The notes under the pieces were generated by a model. It was not told the origin of the DNA and made no database searches. It saw nothing but the letters and a program-made list of their open reading frames with translations. Position numbers and translations under genes: made by a program. Positions 7,614-17,541 of a stretch of DNA of 64,000 nucleotides are shown here, piece by piece. The stretch comes from Streptomyces halstedii (lineage in GTDB: Bacteria; Actinomycetota; Actinomycetes; Streptomycetales; Streptomycetaceae). Position 1 is the stretch's first letter. The number at the start of each line of letters is the position of its first letter. The stretch is taken from NCBI GenBank assembly GCA_000720535.1, contig JOAZ01000013.1, positions 123,611 to 187,610 on the forward strand, written 5' to 3'.

Positions 7614-8558
7614 CTACCGGTAGACGACGACCTTGTCGCCGTCCTTCACCTGGGCGTAGAGCGCGGCGATCTTCGCCTCGTCCCGCACGTTCACACAGCC
7701 GTGCGAGGCGCCGCTGTAGCCGCGGGCCGCGAAGTCGGAGGAGTAGTGCACCGCTTGGCCGCCGCTGAAGAACATGGCGTACGGCATGGGCGAGTCGTAG
7801 AGCGTGGACACGTGGTGGCGCGACTTCCAGAACACCGTGAAGGTGCCTTCGCGGGTGGGTGTGTACTCCGAGCCGAACCGGACGTCCATCGACGAGACGA
7901 CCCGGCCGTCGATCATCCACGACAGGGTCCGGCTGTTCTTGCTGATGCACATCACCCGGCCCTTCAGGCAGCGCGGGTCCGGCTTCGCCACCTCCCGCTC
8001 GGTCGGCGGCTTCAGCTCCGCCGCCGTCGGCTTCCGGGTCATCCCCAGCAGCCGTTCCCAGGTCACGGTGTCCGTCCTGCCGGTCCGGGGCAGGCCGCGC
8101 TTGCCCTGGAAGGACTGTACGGACGCCTGGGTGGTGGTGCCGTAGTACCCGGTGGGGCTGCGGTCGAAGTGGCCGATCTGGCGCAGCCTGGCCTGGAGTT
8201 CGCGTACCCGTTCGCTGGTGTCGCCGGTCCTCATCAGCGTCTCGGGCTCCGGCGGGGGAGGCGGGCTCGGTGACCGGGTGGGGGGCGCGGCGGACGTGCG
8301 GGGCGCGGTGGGGGAGGCGGGGGCCGGTGGGGCGGAGGACCGGGTCGGGGGTCCGCTCGTGGCGCCGCCGCCCGGCTTCGCGTCGTCGGTGGGCCGCGCC
8401 GAGGCGGTGGGCGGGGGCGCCGGGGCCGTGGTGCCCGCCGCGCCCGCGGTCTCCACCCGGCAGCCCGTGGTGAGCGCGGCGAGGGTGAGTACCCCGACGG
8501 CCGCGGTCGCCGCCGCGCGTGTTCCGCCGCCCCTGCCACTCGTACGCATCGGTCCCAT
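7614..8558 (-). CDS. L,D-transpeptidase lipoprotein with peptidoglycan-binding domain
   Basis: The product cross-links peptidoglycan (3-3 links) or attaches proteins to it, outside the membrane. The 314-aa protein starts with Arg residues and a hydrophobic stretch ending in a lipobox-like LTTGC (Cys33). A Pro/Ser/Thr-rich linker follows, then a PG-binding-1 repeat (about 120-180) and a YkuD catalytic domain ending SHGCVNVR with nucleophile Cys288. The lipobox has Thr rather than Leu at -3, so lipidation is likely but not certain. ATG at 8558 is chosen for the upstream AGGGGG at 7-base spacing. It is monocistronic and convergent with the preceding gene. Confidence 0.88.
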   Translation of the reverse strand: MGPMRTSGRGGGTRAAATAAVGVLTLAALTTGCRVETAGAAGTTAPAPPPTASARPTDDAKPGGGATSGPPTRSSAPPAPASPTAPRTSAAPPTRSPSPPPPPEPETLMRTGDTSERVRELQARLRQIGHFDRSPTGYYGTTTQASVQSFQGKRGLPRTGRTDTVTWERLLGMTRKPTAAELKPPTEREVAKPDPRCLKGRVMCISKNSRTLSWMIDGRVVSSMDVRFGSEYTPTREGTFTVFWKSRHHVSTLYDSPMPYAMFFSGGQAVHYSSDFAARGYSGASHGCVNVRDEAKIAALYAQVKDGDKVVVYR

Positions 8559-8827
8559 GTCCCGGCCCCCTGGTTCGTCTTCGCCGTCCTGCCGGCCGGC
8601 TCTTCCGTCCGTCCTGCCCGTCCCGCCGGCCCTGACTGTCCCATGAGACGGGACTGCCCCGCCGACCGGTTGCCGAATCCCGTGGATGATGTGCCGGACG
8701 GGGACCTTCCGGTGGTTCATTCTGTGAGGAAGGTCCCAGCGGACGGCACTCCGGTGGTGGAAGGGCCGCCGCTAGAGTCCGTCGCAAGGTTGTTACGCCT
8801 GAGTAGGTGGAACGGGAGGCACAGCAC

Positions 8828-10408
<1,581 letters not shown>

Positions 10409-10527
10409 GGCGGTGGGACGTACGTCCCGTGGGACCCACGTGTTCCGGCCCGGCGTGGCGTACGTCTCGGCGGCCGGGACGCGGATGGTCTGGACGGGGT
10501 GCCGTACGCGCGTGCGACACTCCGTTC

Positions 10528-11193
10528 ATGCTGGGTGTGACCGATCTTCCGACCTACCTCGCCGGCCTGGTGCTCATCATCCTGCTGCCGGGGCCCAACT
10601 CGCTGTACGTGCTCTCCGTCGCCGCCCGGCGCGGGGTGCGCACCGGGTATGTGGCCGCGGCGGGGGTGTGGACCGGGGACACGGTGCTGATGACGCTGTC
10701 CGCGCTGGGGGCCGCCTCGCTGCTCCAGACCACGCCGCTGCTGTTCGCCGTGGTCAAGTACGCGGGCGCGGGCTATCTGACCTGGCTGGCCGTCGGGATG
10801 CTGCGGACCGCCGTGTCGATGTGGCGTGAGCGGCACCGGCGGGTGGCCGAGCTGACGCGGGACGACGAGGCGGCCGGGACGGCGGGGGAGCGGGAGCGCC
10901 CCTACCGGCGGGCGCTGGTGGTCAGCCTGTTCAACCCGAAGGCCATCCTCTTCCTGATCTCCTTCTTCGTGCAGTTCGTCGATCCCGGATACGCCTATCC
11001 GGCGCTCTCCTTCCTGCTGCTGGGCACGCTGCTCCAGATCGGCAGCTTCCTGTACCTCTCGACGCTCATCTTCGGCGGTACCCGGCTGGCCACCGCCTTC
11101 CGTCGCCGTAAGCGGCTGTCGGCGGGGGCCACGTCGGCGGCGGGTGTGCTGTTCCTCGGGTTCGCGGCGAAGCTCACCCTCAGCAGCGTCTGA
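10528..11193 (+). CDS. LysE/RhtB-family amino-acid exporter
   Basis: The 221-aa integral membrane protein has about six hydrophobic segments and the diagnostic LPGPNSLYVLSVAARRGVRTG at residues 20-40 plus the FNPKAILFLISFFVQFV segment near 130-150. RhtB/LysE proteins export amino acids or small analogues by proton exchange. ATG at 10528 gives the usual family N-terminus (MLGVTDLPTYLAGLVLIILL). It lies 119 bp after the mutase gene and converges on the MarR-type gene. Substrate is unknown. Confidence 0.86.
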   Translation: MLGVTDLPTYLAGLVLIILLPGPNSLYVLSVAARRGVRTGYVAAAGVWTGDTVLMTLSALGAASLLQTTPLLFAVVKYAGAGYLTWLAVGMLRTAVSMWRERHRRVAELTRDDEAAGTAGERERPYRRALVVSLFNPKAILFLISFFVQFVDPGYAYPALSFLLLGTLLQIGSFLYLSTLIFGGTRLATAFRRRKRLSAGATSAAGVLFLGFAAKLTLSSV

Positions 11194-11213
11194 GCGGGGC
11201 GGCGGCCGGCCGT

Positions 11214-11672
11214 TCAGTGGTGCCAGGCCGTGCCGCCCACGTTGTGGATCATCCGCTGGAGGACCTTGAGGGCCGCCACGAACTCCTCGTCGGGGATTCC
11301 CGCGTGGATCTCCGCGGTCGCCCCGCTGACCCGTTCGTGGGCACGGGCCCGCAGCGCGTGGCCCTCGGCGGTCAGACGCAGCCGGCCGGTGGGGTCCTCG
11401 GTGACCAGGCCCCGGGCCACCAGGGTGTCGATCTCGGGTTCCAGCGCGTCCCCGACGTCCAGATAGCCGCGGAGCGTGGCGACCACCTCGGCGCGGGGAC
11501 GGCCCGCCTCGTCCGCGTCGGCGAGCCGGCCCAGGACCCACCAGGGCGGCTGGGTCAGCCCGTGTTCGGCGAGGGCGGCGCGGATGTGGGTCACGGTCGC
11601 CGTGTGGGCGGCCCAGCTCCAGTAGCCGATGGGCTGGCGGGCGAGGCCCGCGTCGTCATGTGAGTAGTCCAT
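11214..11672 (-). CDS. MarR-like winged-helix regulator
   Basis: The 152-aa protein has the all-helical N-terminus and central winged HTH of MarR proteins (roughly residues 15-110; PPWWVLGRLADADEAGRPRAE and LVARGLVTEDPTGRLRLTAEG), with a helical C-terminus for dimerisation. It follows the FAD monooxygenase gene by 18 bp on the same strand, so the two are probably co-transcribed. It may control the monooxygenase locus or the convergent LysE gene. No operator for it was recognised. Confidence 0.75.
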   Translation of the reverse strand: MDYSHDDAGLARQPIGYWSWAAHTATVTHIRAALAEHGLTQPPWWVLGRLADADEAGRPRAEVVATLRGYLDVGDALEPEIDTLVARGLVTEDPTGRLRLTAEGHALRARAHERVSGATAEIHAGIPDEEFVAALKVLQRMIHNVGGTAWHH

Positions 11673-11690
11673 GTCCTGGACCGTAGGAAC

Positions 11691-13115
11691 TCAAGTGGAC
11701 TTGAGGTCAAGGCCGAGTGCGCGCGCGTACTCCGCGAGGCCCTGGGGGGTGTCGCCCGCCCAGCCGAGGTAGCCGTCCGGCCGGACGAGGAACAGGCCGC
11801 TGCCGTAGGCGGCGCAGGCGTCCACCCGGTGCGTACGCAGCATGCCGTGGTCCGCGTACGGCGGCAGGGCCCCCGGTCCGACGGCCAGCAGGGTGAAGTG
11901 CGGGCCGCGGAAGACGTCGAAGAGGCGCCGGCCGTCGCCCGCGGCGCCGTCCGGGGCCCGGTCGCCCGCTTCCAGCAGCCCCGCCCGGCCGCGGGACAGC
12001 GGTCCCTCGCGGTAGCCGAGGCCCAACTGCTGGGTGTTGGTGCCGCGTTCCTCCTGGCCCCGGTGGATCCGGGTCGAGAGGCCCAGCATGTCCGCGGCGA
12101 CGGGGCGGCGTTCCTCCTCGTAACTGTCCAGCAGGCTGTCGGGGGCGCCGCGCAGCAGCACCTGGCCGAGCTTCCAGCCCAGGTTGTACGCGTCCTGCAC
12201 GCTGGTGTTGAGGCCCTGGCCGCCCGCCGGGGAGTGGACGTGCGCGGCGTCGCCCGCGAGGAAGACCCGCCCGGCGCGGAAGCGGCCGGCCAGCGCGGCG
12301 CGCGGCCGGAAGTCCGAGGCCCAGCGCACCTCGGTGACGTCATCGGCGGTCAGATGGGTGCGGGCGGCGACCAGCTTCCGTACGCCCTCCGGTGTGGTGT
12401 CGGGCGCGCCGTCCTTGAACTGGGCGACCAACTGGAAGTCCGCCGTGCCGGGCAGCGGGCACAGGGTGGTGTATCCGCTCCCGCCCATGAAGACGTGCCA
12501 GTTCAGCCGGTCCAGGGCGGCCGCGTCGATCCGGACGTCGGCGACCAGCATGGGGGAGGGGTCCACCGTCTCCCCCTCCATCGGGATGCCGAGGGTGCGG
12601 CGGACCGTGGAGCGGCCGCCGTCGGCGGCGACCAGGTAGGACGCCCGGACCGGCCCGGTCGTGAGCTGGGCGGTGACCCCGTCCCCGTCCTGCGCCAGGT
12701 CCGTGAGGGCGGCTGAGAAGACGACGTCGCCGCCCAGTTCGCGCAGCCGGGCGCGGAGGATCTCCTGCGTACGCCACTGGGGCATCATCCAGGGCTCCCC
12801 GTACGGCTCGGCCTCGGTCGGCGCGGCGCGGCGGAACAGGTCGTGCTCGCCTTGCCGTTCGCCGTTCTCCCAGAGCATGCCGACAGGTGCGGCCCCGCCG
12901 TGCTCCCGCACCGCTTCGCCCACGCCGAGGTCGTCCAGGACCTCCCGGGTGCGCGGCTGGACGCCCTTGCCGCGCGAGCCCGGGAAGAGCGCGGGGGCCT
13001 GCTCGACGACCTGGGCGCGCACCCCGCGGCGGGCCAGGTCGCAGGCGAGCGCGAGGCCGCTGGGGCCCGCGCCGACGATCAGCACACCGGTTTCCTTAAC
13101 GCCGTTAAGTTCCAT
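11691..13115 (-). CDS. FAD-dependent aromatic monooxygenase (PHBH/RdmE class)
   Basis: The 474-aa class A flavoprotein hydroxylase has GAGPSGLALACDLARRG at about 16-32 for ADP binding, the middle DG motif (VAADGGRSTVRR) and GDAAHVHSPAGGQGLN for the flavin ribityl site. The thioredoxin-like C-terminal region ends LFLVRPDGYLGWAG. This class hydroxylates aromatic polyketides, phenols or antibiotics using NAD(P)H and O2. It diverges from a TetR gene, and a perfect 15-bp operator lies inside its first codons, so it is probably de-repressed by the small molecule it modifies. A detoxifying or tetracycline-inactivating role is possible but unproven. Confidence 0.87.
   Translation of the reverse strand: MELNGVKETGVLIVGAGPSGLALACDLARRGVRAQVVEQAPALFPGSRGKGVQPRTREVLDDLGVGEAVREHGGAAPVGMLWENGERQGEHDLFRRAAPTEAEPYGEPWMMPQWRTQEILRARLRELGGDVVFSAALTDLAQDGDGVTAQLTTGPVRASYLVAADGGRSTVRRTLGIPMEGETVDPSPMLVADVRIDAAALDRLNWHVFMGGSGYTTLCPLPGTADFQLVAQFKDGAPDTTPEGVRKLVAARTHLTADDVTEVRWASDFRPRAALAGRFRAGRVFLAGDAAHVHSPAGGQGLNTSVQDAYNLGWKLGQVLLRGAPDSLLDSYEEERRPVAADMLGLSTRIHRGQEERGTNTQQLGLGYREGPLSRGRAGLLEAGDRAPDGAAGDGRRLFDVFRGPHFTLLAVGPGALPPYADHGMLRTHRVDACAAYGSGLFLVRPDGYLGWAGDTPQGLAEYARALGLDLKST
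13095..13109. promoter_or_regulatory. TetR operator O1 (perfect palindrome)
   Basis: CTTAACG-C-CGTTAAG is a perfect 7+1+7 palindrome overlapping the first codons of the FAD monooxygenase gene. A second, near-identical site lies 36 bp away. Binding there by the divergent TetR protein would block the monooxygenase gene. Confidence 0.72.
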
Positions 13116-13130
13116 GGTGGCGAGTGTGAA

Positions 13131-13145
13131 CTTAACGCTGTTAAA
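13131..13145. promoter_or_regulatory. TetR operator O2 (near-perfect palindrome)
   Basis: CTTAACGCTGTTAAA matches O1 at 13 of 15 positions. It lies 8 bp before the GTG of the TetR gene and overlaps a -10-like TTAAAT, so the regulator probably represses itself too. The short distance from that -10 to the GTG suggests a leaderless transcript. Confidence 0.7.
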
Positions 13146-13153
13146 TTGTCAAG

Positions 13154-13798
13154 GTGGGAACGACGAAGATCGACCGGGCGCGCGTCGCCGACACCGCCCT
13201 CCGGCTGCTGAACGAGGTGGGCCTCGACGGGCTGACCCTGCGTGCCATCGCCAGGGAGCTGGACGTCAAGGCCCCCGCCCTCTACTGGCACTTCAAGGAC
13301 AAGCAGGAACTCCTCGACGAGATGGCCACGGTGATGTACCGCCGGATGCTCCACGAGGAACTGCCCGCCCCCGCCCCCGGCCGCTGGCAGGACCAGCTCG
13401 TGAGTTACCAGTGCGTCCTGCGCCGGGCGCTGCTGCGCTACCGCGACGGGGCGAAGGTCTACAGCGGCGCGCGGTTCACCGGGACCGACCACGCGCCCGG
13501 CCTGGAGGCCCATCTGCGCACCATGACCGACGCGGGGTTCACGCTGCGGCAGGCCGTGCGCGCGGGCACCACCGCGAACGCGTACACGATGGGGTTCGTC
13601 ACCGAGGAGCAGGGCGTCCAGCCGATGCCGGACGAGCGGCGCGAGGGGTACGACGTCGCCGAGCGGGCCGCGCGCATGGAGCGGTACCCGCTGGTCGCGG
13701 CCGCCGGGGCCGAGATCTTCGGCGCGTACGACGAACGCTTCGAGGACGGCCTGTGGATCCTCGTCGCGGGCATCGAGGCGCGGTACGGGGTGAGCTGA
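13154..13798 (+). CDS. TetR-family repressor with TetR_C-type ligand domain
   Basis: The 214-aa protein has an N-terminal HTH (about 10-56: RVADTALRLLNEVG, then LTLRAIARELDVKAPALYWHF). The C-terminal domain resembles that of tetracycline repressors (GAKVYSGARFTGTD, ERYPLVAAAGAEIF). It diverges from the monooxygenase gene with two CTTAACG operators in the 38-bp gap and monooxygenase start. No Shine-Dalgarno precedes the GTG, consistent with leaderless translation. The likely ligand is the monooxygenase substrate. The similarity to TetR is to the family and does not show tetracycline sensing. Confidence 0.86.
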   Translation: MGTTKIDRARVADTALRLLNEVGLDGLTLRAIARELDVKAPALYWHFKDKQELLDEMATVMYRRMLHEELPAPAPGRWQDQLVSYQCVLRRALLRYRDGAKVYSGARFTGTDHAPGLEAHLRTMTDAGFTLRQAVRAGTTANAYTMGFVTEEQGVQPMPDERREGYDVAERAARMERYPLVAAAGAEIFGAYDERFEDGLWILVAGIEARYGVS

Positions 13799-13865
13799 GG
13801 GCGGGCCCGTGAGCCGGCCCGTGAACCGCGGCCGTGAGCCGGGCCCGCGACGGGGCCCCGGCCCA

Positions 13866-13942
13866 GGCCACCCGGTGGACGCGCAGAGTTCACCGGGTGT
13901 CGGGCCGGAGGACACCCGCACCTCGACGGGACTCACTAGCGT
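13866..13942 (+). promoter_or_regulatory. Candidate PhoP box and promoter of the wall-polymer operon
   Basis: Units of 11 bp with a G--CACC core recur in phase: GGCCACCCGGT (13866), GTTCACCGGGT (13888) and GGACACCCGCA (13910), with weaker units between (13877, 13899). This matches the known Streptomyces PhoP operator, made of 11-bp direct repeats with a GTTCACC core. The last unit covers the -35 position of a -10-like TAGCGT at 13937-13942, the arrangement expected for activation. The sequence pattern is seen; PhoP binding is inferred. Confidence 0.5.
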
Positions 13943-13972
13943 GTGCGGACCAAGATCGAAGGTGAGTTCCGC

Positions 13973-14938
13973 GTGCCCCAACTGTCCGTCGTCGTCCCGT
14001 TCCACAACGTCGCGGCCTTCGCCGACACCGCGCTGGGCAGCCTGGCCCGCAACGCGGGCCCCGACGTGGAGTTCCTGCTGGTCGACGACTGCTCCACCGA
14101 CGAGACACCGGCCGTCGTCGACCGCTGGGCCGACCGGCTCCCGCAGGCCGAGGTCATCCGGCACACCACCAACGTGGGGATCGCCGCGGCCCGCAACAGC
14201 GGCATCGACGCGGCCCGCGGCGACTACGTCACCTTCCTCGACGGCGACGACTGGTACGCCCCCGGTCATCTGGCCCGGCTGCTGCACGCCGTCCAGGAAC
14301 TGGACTGCGACTTCGCCCGCACCGACCACGTCCAGTCCACCGGCACCAGCCGCGTGGTGCGAAGAGCGCCCGCCCGGCTCCGCGACACCGTGCTGGACCC
14401 GAGGGACGGCATCGCGGCCCCCGAGCGGGAGACCATGGTGGACTACCCGTTCGTCTGGGCCGGGATCTACCACCGTCGCCTCTTCGAGGACGGCGCCCTG
14501 CGGTTCGCCACCGACCTGCGCACCGCCGAGGACCGGCTCTTCGTCTGGCGGATGCACCTGCACGCCCGCAGCTACGCCGCTCTCGGCCTGTACGGCGTCT
14601 TCTACCGGCGCGGGGTGCCCACCTCCCTCACCCAGATCAAGGACGCCCGCCAGCTGGACTTCTTCGCCGCCTACGACACGCTGATGGACGAGATCGGGCG
14701 GGACCGGGACGCGGAACTCTTCCTGCCCAAGGCGGTCCGCACGTACTGCGCCATGATCGCGTTCCACAACGAGAAGGCGGACGCGTACGAGCCCGCCACC
14801 GCGAAGCTGCTGCGCCACGAGTCGGCCGCCGCACTGCACCGCATGCCGCAACCGGTGCTGGACACCACCCTGACGATGATGGACAGCAAGCGCCGCACCC
14901 TGCTCCAGCGCCTGCGCGACAAGCAGAAGGCCGCCTGA
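13973..14938 (+). CDS. Family 2 glycosyltransferase (wall polymer)
   Basis: The 321-aa GT-A enzyme has LSVVVPFHNV at the N-terminus, VDDCSTD at 37-43 and the metal-binding DGDDW at 90-94. A helical C-terminal extension follows and no membrane segment was seen. GTG at 13973 is chosen because GAAGGTGAG precedes it at suitable spacing. A GTG at 13943 would lie too close to the -10 element. It is followed after 3 bp by a polysialyltransferase-like gene. An inverted paralogous pair lies at 17542-19889, about half identical by eye. It probably builds the linkage or backbone of a nonulosonate polymer. Confidence 0.84.
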   Translation: MPQLSVVVPFHNVAAFADTALGSLARNAGPDVEFLLVDDCSTDETPAVVDRWADRLPQAEVIRHTTNVGIAAARNSGIDAARGDYVTFLDGDDWYAPGHLARLLHAVQELDCDFARTDHVQSTGTSRVVRRAPARLRDTVLDPRDGIAAPERETMVDYPFVWAGIYHRRLFEDGALRFATDLRTAEDRLFVWRMHLHARSYAALGLYGVFYRRGVPTSLTQIKDARQLDFFAAYDTLMDEIGRDRDAELFLPKAVRTYCAMIAFHNEKADAYEPATAKLLRHESAAALHRMPQPVLDTTLTMMDSKRRTLLQRLRDKQKAA

Positions 14939-14941
14939 CCC

Positions 14942-16288
14942 ATGACGCTGCGCACCCAGATCTTCCAGGTCTCCACCCTGTACGGGGCGGCCACCGTCGC
15001 GGCGGCGCTGGACGCGGGCATGTTCGGGCCCGGCCAGGACAGCCACCGCGTCCTGCTCGTCTCCAACAACGCCGAGGTCCCCGAGACCGCCCTGCGCCTG
15101 GAGGAGATGCGCGGATACGGCTCGATCGCCGCCCGCTTCGACTCCGTCGTCGACTGGAACGAGGCGATCAGCCCGCACCACCCGAGCGGCTGGGGGCCCG
15201 TCGCCGAGGAGACCGTGCTGTGGCAGCGCGCCTTCCGGCTCGCCTGGGGCATCGACCCCGCGTCCCCCGTGGACCTCGCCGTGGAGTCCATCCAGGTCAA
15301 CCCGGCCCGCGCGCTGGCGGCGATCTTCTCGGAGAGCGCCCTGCACGTCTACGCCGACGGCCTGATGAGCTACGGGCCCACCCGCAACCGGATCCCGGCC
15401 TCCCTCGCCTGCCGCGTCCAGCGGGTCCTGCACCTGGACCTGGTGCCCGGCCTGCGACCGCTGCTGCTCACCGAGGCCGGGGTCGCACCCGAACTCGTCC
15501 CGGACGAGACCTTCCGCGCGGTCCTCGCCGAGATCGCCCGCGCCGCGGACGGCGACCGTCGGCTCGCCGAGGCGGAGGAGGCGGCACCCACGGCCGTCCT
15601 GCTCGGGCAGTACCTCGCGGCGCTGAACATCCTCACCGCCGACGAGGAGGAGGACCTGCACGCGCGGATGCTGCGCGGCGCCGCGCGCGCCGGCCACACC
15701 TCCGTCCTCTTCAAGCCCCACCCCACGGCCCCGGCGCGCTACTCCCGGGCCCTGGAGGACGCCGCCGCCGAGGCCGGGGTCCGGCTGACCACGCTGGACA
15801 GCCCGTTGCTCGCCGAGACCCTCTACGAGCGGTGCGCGCCCACGCTGGTGGTCGGCTGCTTCTCGACCGCCATGTTCACCGCCGCCGTGTACTACGGCAT
15901 CCCCGTCGCCCGGGTCGGCACCCGCCTCGTACTGGACCGCGTCACCCCGTACGAGAACAGCAACCGCGTCCCGCTGACCATCGTCGACCACCTCGTCCCC
16001 GACCTGGACCAGGTGGGCGCCGAGCCGGTGCCCGCCCTGCCCGGGGCGGCACCCGACACGCTCGCGCCGCTGGTGCGGACGGTCGGCTACTGCATGCAGT
16101 CCGGCCTCCACCCCGCCCTGCGCGCCGAGGCCGAGACCTGGCTGCGGGCCCGGCTGGACGCCACCACCCAGCACTACTTCAAGCGCCGCCGCCTCCAACG
16201 GCTCCTGCTGCCCGGCGCCGGACCGCGCGGCGCGGCCGTCCGGCTGCGCCGCACCGTGCGGCGGACCCGCAGCAGTCTCGGGTTCTGA
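14942..16288 (+). CDS. Polysialyltransferase-like glycosyltransferase
   Basis: The 448-aa protein shows the scattered motifs of bacterial polysialyltransferases in order: YADGLMSYG (acidic-Gly motif, 137-145), FKPHP (257-261, His260) and GCFSTAMF (305-312, Ser/Thr motif). That family transfers sialic-acid-type sugars from CMP donors with inversion. With NeuA- and NeuB-type genes downstream, it most likely polymerises a nonulosonate into a wall polymer at the membrane. A basic C-terminus (KRRRLQRLLLP, RLRRTVRRTR) could contact the membrane. It is coupled to the upstream GT2 gene. Acceptor and linkage are unknown. Confidence 0.76.
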   Translation: MTLRTQIFQVSTLYGAATVAAALDAGMFGPGQDSHRVLLVSNNAEVPETALRLEEMRGYGSIAARFDSVVDWNEAISPHHPSGWGPVAEETVLWQRAFRLAWGIDPASPVDLAVESIQVNPARALAAIFSESALHVYADGLMSYGPTRNRIPASLACRVQRVLHLDLVPGLRPLLLTEAGVAPELVPDETFRAVLAEIARAADGDRRLAEAEEAAPTAVLLGQYLAALNILTADEEEDLHARMLRGAARAGHTSVLFKPHPTAPARYSRALEDAAAEAGVRLTTLDSPLLAETLYERCAPTLVVGCFSTAMFTAAVYYGIPVARVGTRLVLDRVTPYENSNRVPLTIVDHLVPDLDQVGAEPVPALPGAAPDTLAPLVRTVGYCMQSGLHPALRAEAETWLRARLDATTQHYFKRRRLQRLLLPGAGPRGAAVRLRRTVRRTRSSLGF

Positions 16289-16351
16289 CCGGCCGGCACG
16301 GGGGCTTCACCTTCCGGACACCCCGGCGAAGTGAGTGTTCATCCCACGGGA

Positions 16352-16381
16352 GTTCACCGGCCCCTGGAGCGTTCGTAGCCT
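16352..16381 (+). promoter_or_regulatory. Promoter of the acyltransferase gene
   Basis: TTCACC at 16353-16358 and TAGCCT at 16376-16381 are spaced 17 bp, a good Streptomyces promoter, and the start codon lies only 3 bases further. The -35 lies in GTTCACCGGCC, a PhoP-unit look-alike. Another, GTTCATCCCAC, lies at 16337 but is 15 bp away, not 11, so a PhoP box is less convincing here than at the other promoters. Transcription may begin inside the annotated start, making ATG 16391 the functional, leaderless start. Confidence 0.5.
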
Positions 16382-16384
16382 GCG

Positions 16385-17503
16385 ATGACCATGCCCTCCT
16401 CCTCCGCCTTTCCCGCGCCCGCTCCCGCCCCCGGGGCCGTCTCCGGGCCCGCGTCCCCGGCCGGGCCGGACGCTCCGGCGCCGCGCCGTGAGCACCGGTA
16501 CGACATCGATCTGATCCGGCTGCTCTGTTCCGTCGGGGTGATCCTCTGTCACACCGGTTCGGCCTTCGTGAACACGGCGCACCGCACGGCCGCCGACGGC
16601 CCGGCGACCTACTGGGCCGGGCTGGTGGCGGACTCGGCGGGCCGGTTCGCCGTACCGCTGTTCTTCGCGATCGCCGGCTGGGTGGTCCTGGTCGGGGCCC
16701 CGCCCCGGGACGGCCGCCAACTGCGCGTGCGGATCGTGCGGATCGCGGTCCCCCTCGCCGTGTGGACGGCGCTCTACCTGGCGTGGGGGCGGCTGCGCGG
16801 CACCAACGACGCCCCCGTCCGCGATCTGGCGCTGGACGCCCTGTTCGGCTCGGTGCGCCCCGGCTACCACCTCTGGTACCTGTACGCCTACATCCCCGTG
16901 ATCATGCTGCTGGCCTTCGCGGCGGCGGTGAGGGCGGGCCGCCGCCCCTGGGGCCTGGGCGCCGCGCTGCTCGTCCTGGCCGCCGCCCCGTCCCTCTGCG
17001 GCGACCTCGCCTCCGTCACCGGTGTGGACGTCCCGCGCTTCGGCTGGGGCTTCGGCCCGTACCAGCTGGTCTACGCGGTGCTCGGCGCGCTGCTGCTGGC
17101 GGCCCCCGCCGGTACGCGCGGTGCCCGGCGTCCGCTGTGGCTGCTTCCCACCGGCGCCGCCCTGGCCGCCGTGGTCGCGTACCAGCACGCGGTGCACTAC
17201 GCGATCCCGTACGCGAGCGTCCTGGTCGCCCTGTTCAGCGGCGGGGTGCTGCTCTGCCTGCACCGGGTCCGGGTGCCGGTCCGGTGGCGCCCGGCCCTGG
17301 CCCGGCTGGCCGGCGCCTCGTTCGGCGCGTACATGATCCACGTCCTGGTCCTGGGCGTGCTCACCGACGCCCTGGTCACGGCGGACCTGACCTGGCCCGC
17401 GGCCCTGGGACTCGTCGTGGCCGTGACGGCGGCCACCACCGTGCTCTCCTTCGCCGCCGCCCTGCTGTGGACCCGCCTCGGCCTGAGCCGCGCGCTGGGC
17501 TGA
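16385..17503 (+). CDS. Acyltransferase-3 family membrane O-acyltransferase
   Basis: The 372-aa integral membrane protein has about ten hydrophobic helices. The family signature lies near the first helix (DIDLIRLLCSVGVILCHTGS, residues 40-59, with the conserved Arg and His), and FFAIAGWVVL follows. These enzymes move acetyl or succinyl groups onto extracellular sugars. Placed inside the nonulosonate polymer cluster, it probably O-acetylates that polymer. The first 35 residues are a Pro/Ala-rich cytoplasmic extension. ATG 16391 is an alternative start. It is monocistronic, between two mirror-image glycosyltransferase pairs. Confidence 0.82.
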   Translation: MTMPSSSAFPAPAPAPGAVSGPASPAGPDAPAPRREHRYDIDLIRLLCSVGVILCHTGSAFVNTAHRTAADGPATYWAGLVADSAGRFAVPLFFAIAGWVVLVGAPPRDGRQLRVRIVRIAVPLAVWTALYLAWGRLRGTNDAPVRDLALDALFGSVRPGYHLWYLYAYIPVIMLLAFAAAVRAGRRPWGLGAALLVLAAAPSLCGDLASVTGVDVPRFGWGFGPYQLVYAVLGALLLAAPAGTRGARRPLWLLPTGAALAAVVAYQHAVHYAIPYASVLVALFSGGVLLCLHRVRVPVRWRPALARLAGASFGAYMIHVLVLGVLTDALVTADLTWPAALGLVVAVTAATTVLSFAAALLWTRLGLSRALG

Positions 17504-17541
17504 AGCGGGGGGGCGGGGCGGCTCGGACCCGGCCGTCCGGG

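Noticed and set aside
8559-8827. A cobalamin riboswitch before the B12-dependent mutase
   Set aside because: No B12-box-like sequence or long structured leader was recognised in the 269-bp gap. A covariance-model search would be decisive.
11691-13798. A TetX-like tetracycline destructase with its TetR regulator
   Set aside because: Both families are broad; the monooxygenase has the longer RdmE-type C-terminus rather than TetX length. Tetracycline specificity cannot be claimed from sequence.
13079-16198. A 1039-codon open frame on the minus strand across the TetR and glycosyltransferase genes
   Set aside because: It is antisense to well-supported genes with clear motifs, has no ribosome site and no recognisable domains. 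Long antisense frames are expected at this GC content.
16337-16362. A PhoP box before the acyltransferase gene
   Set aside because: The two GTTCA units are 15 bp apart, not a multiple of 11. Kept only as a promoter.
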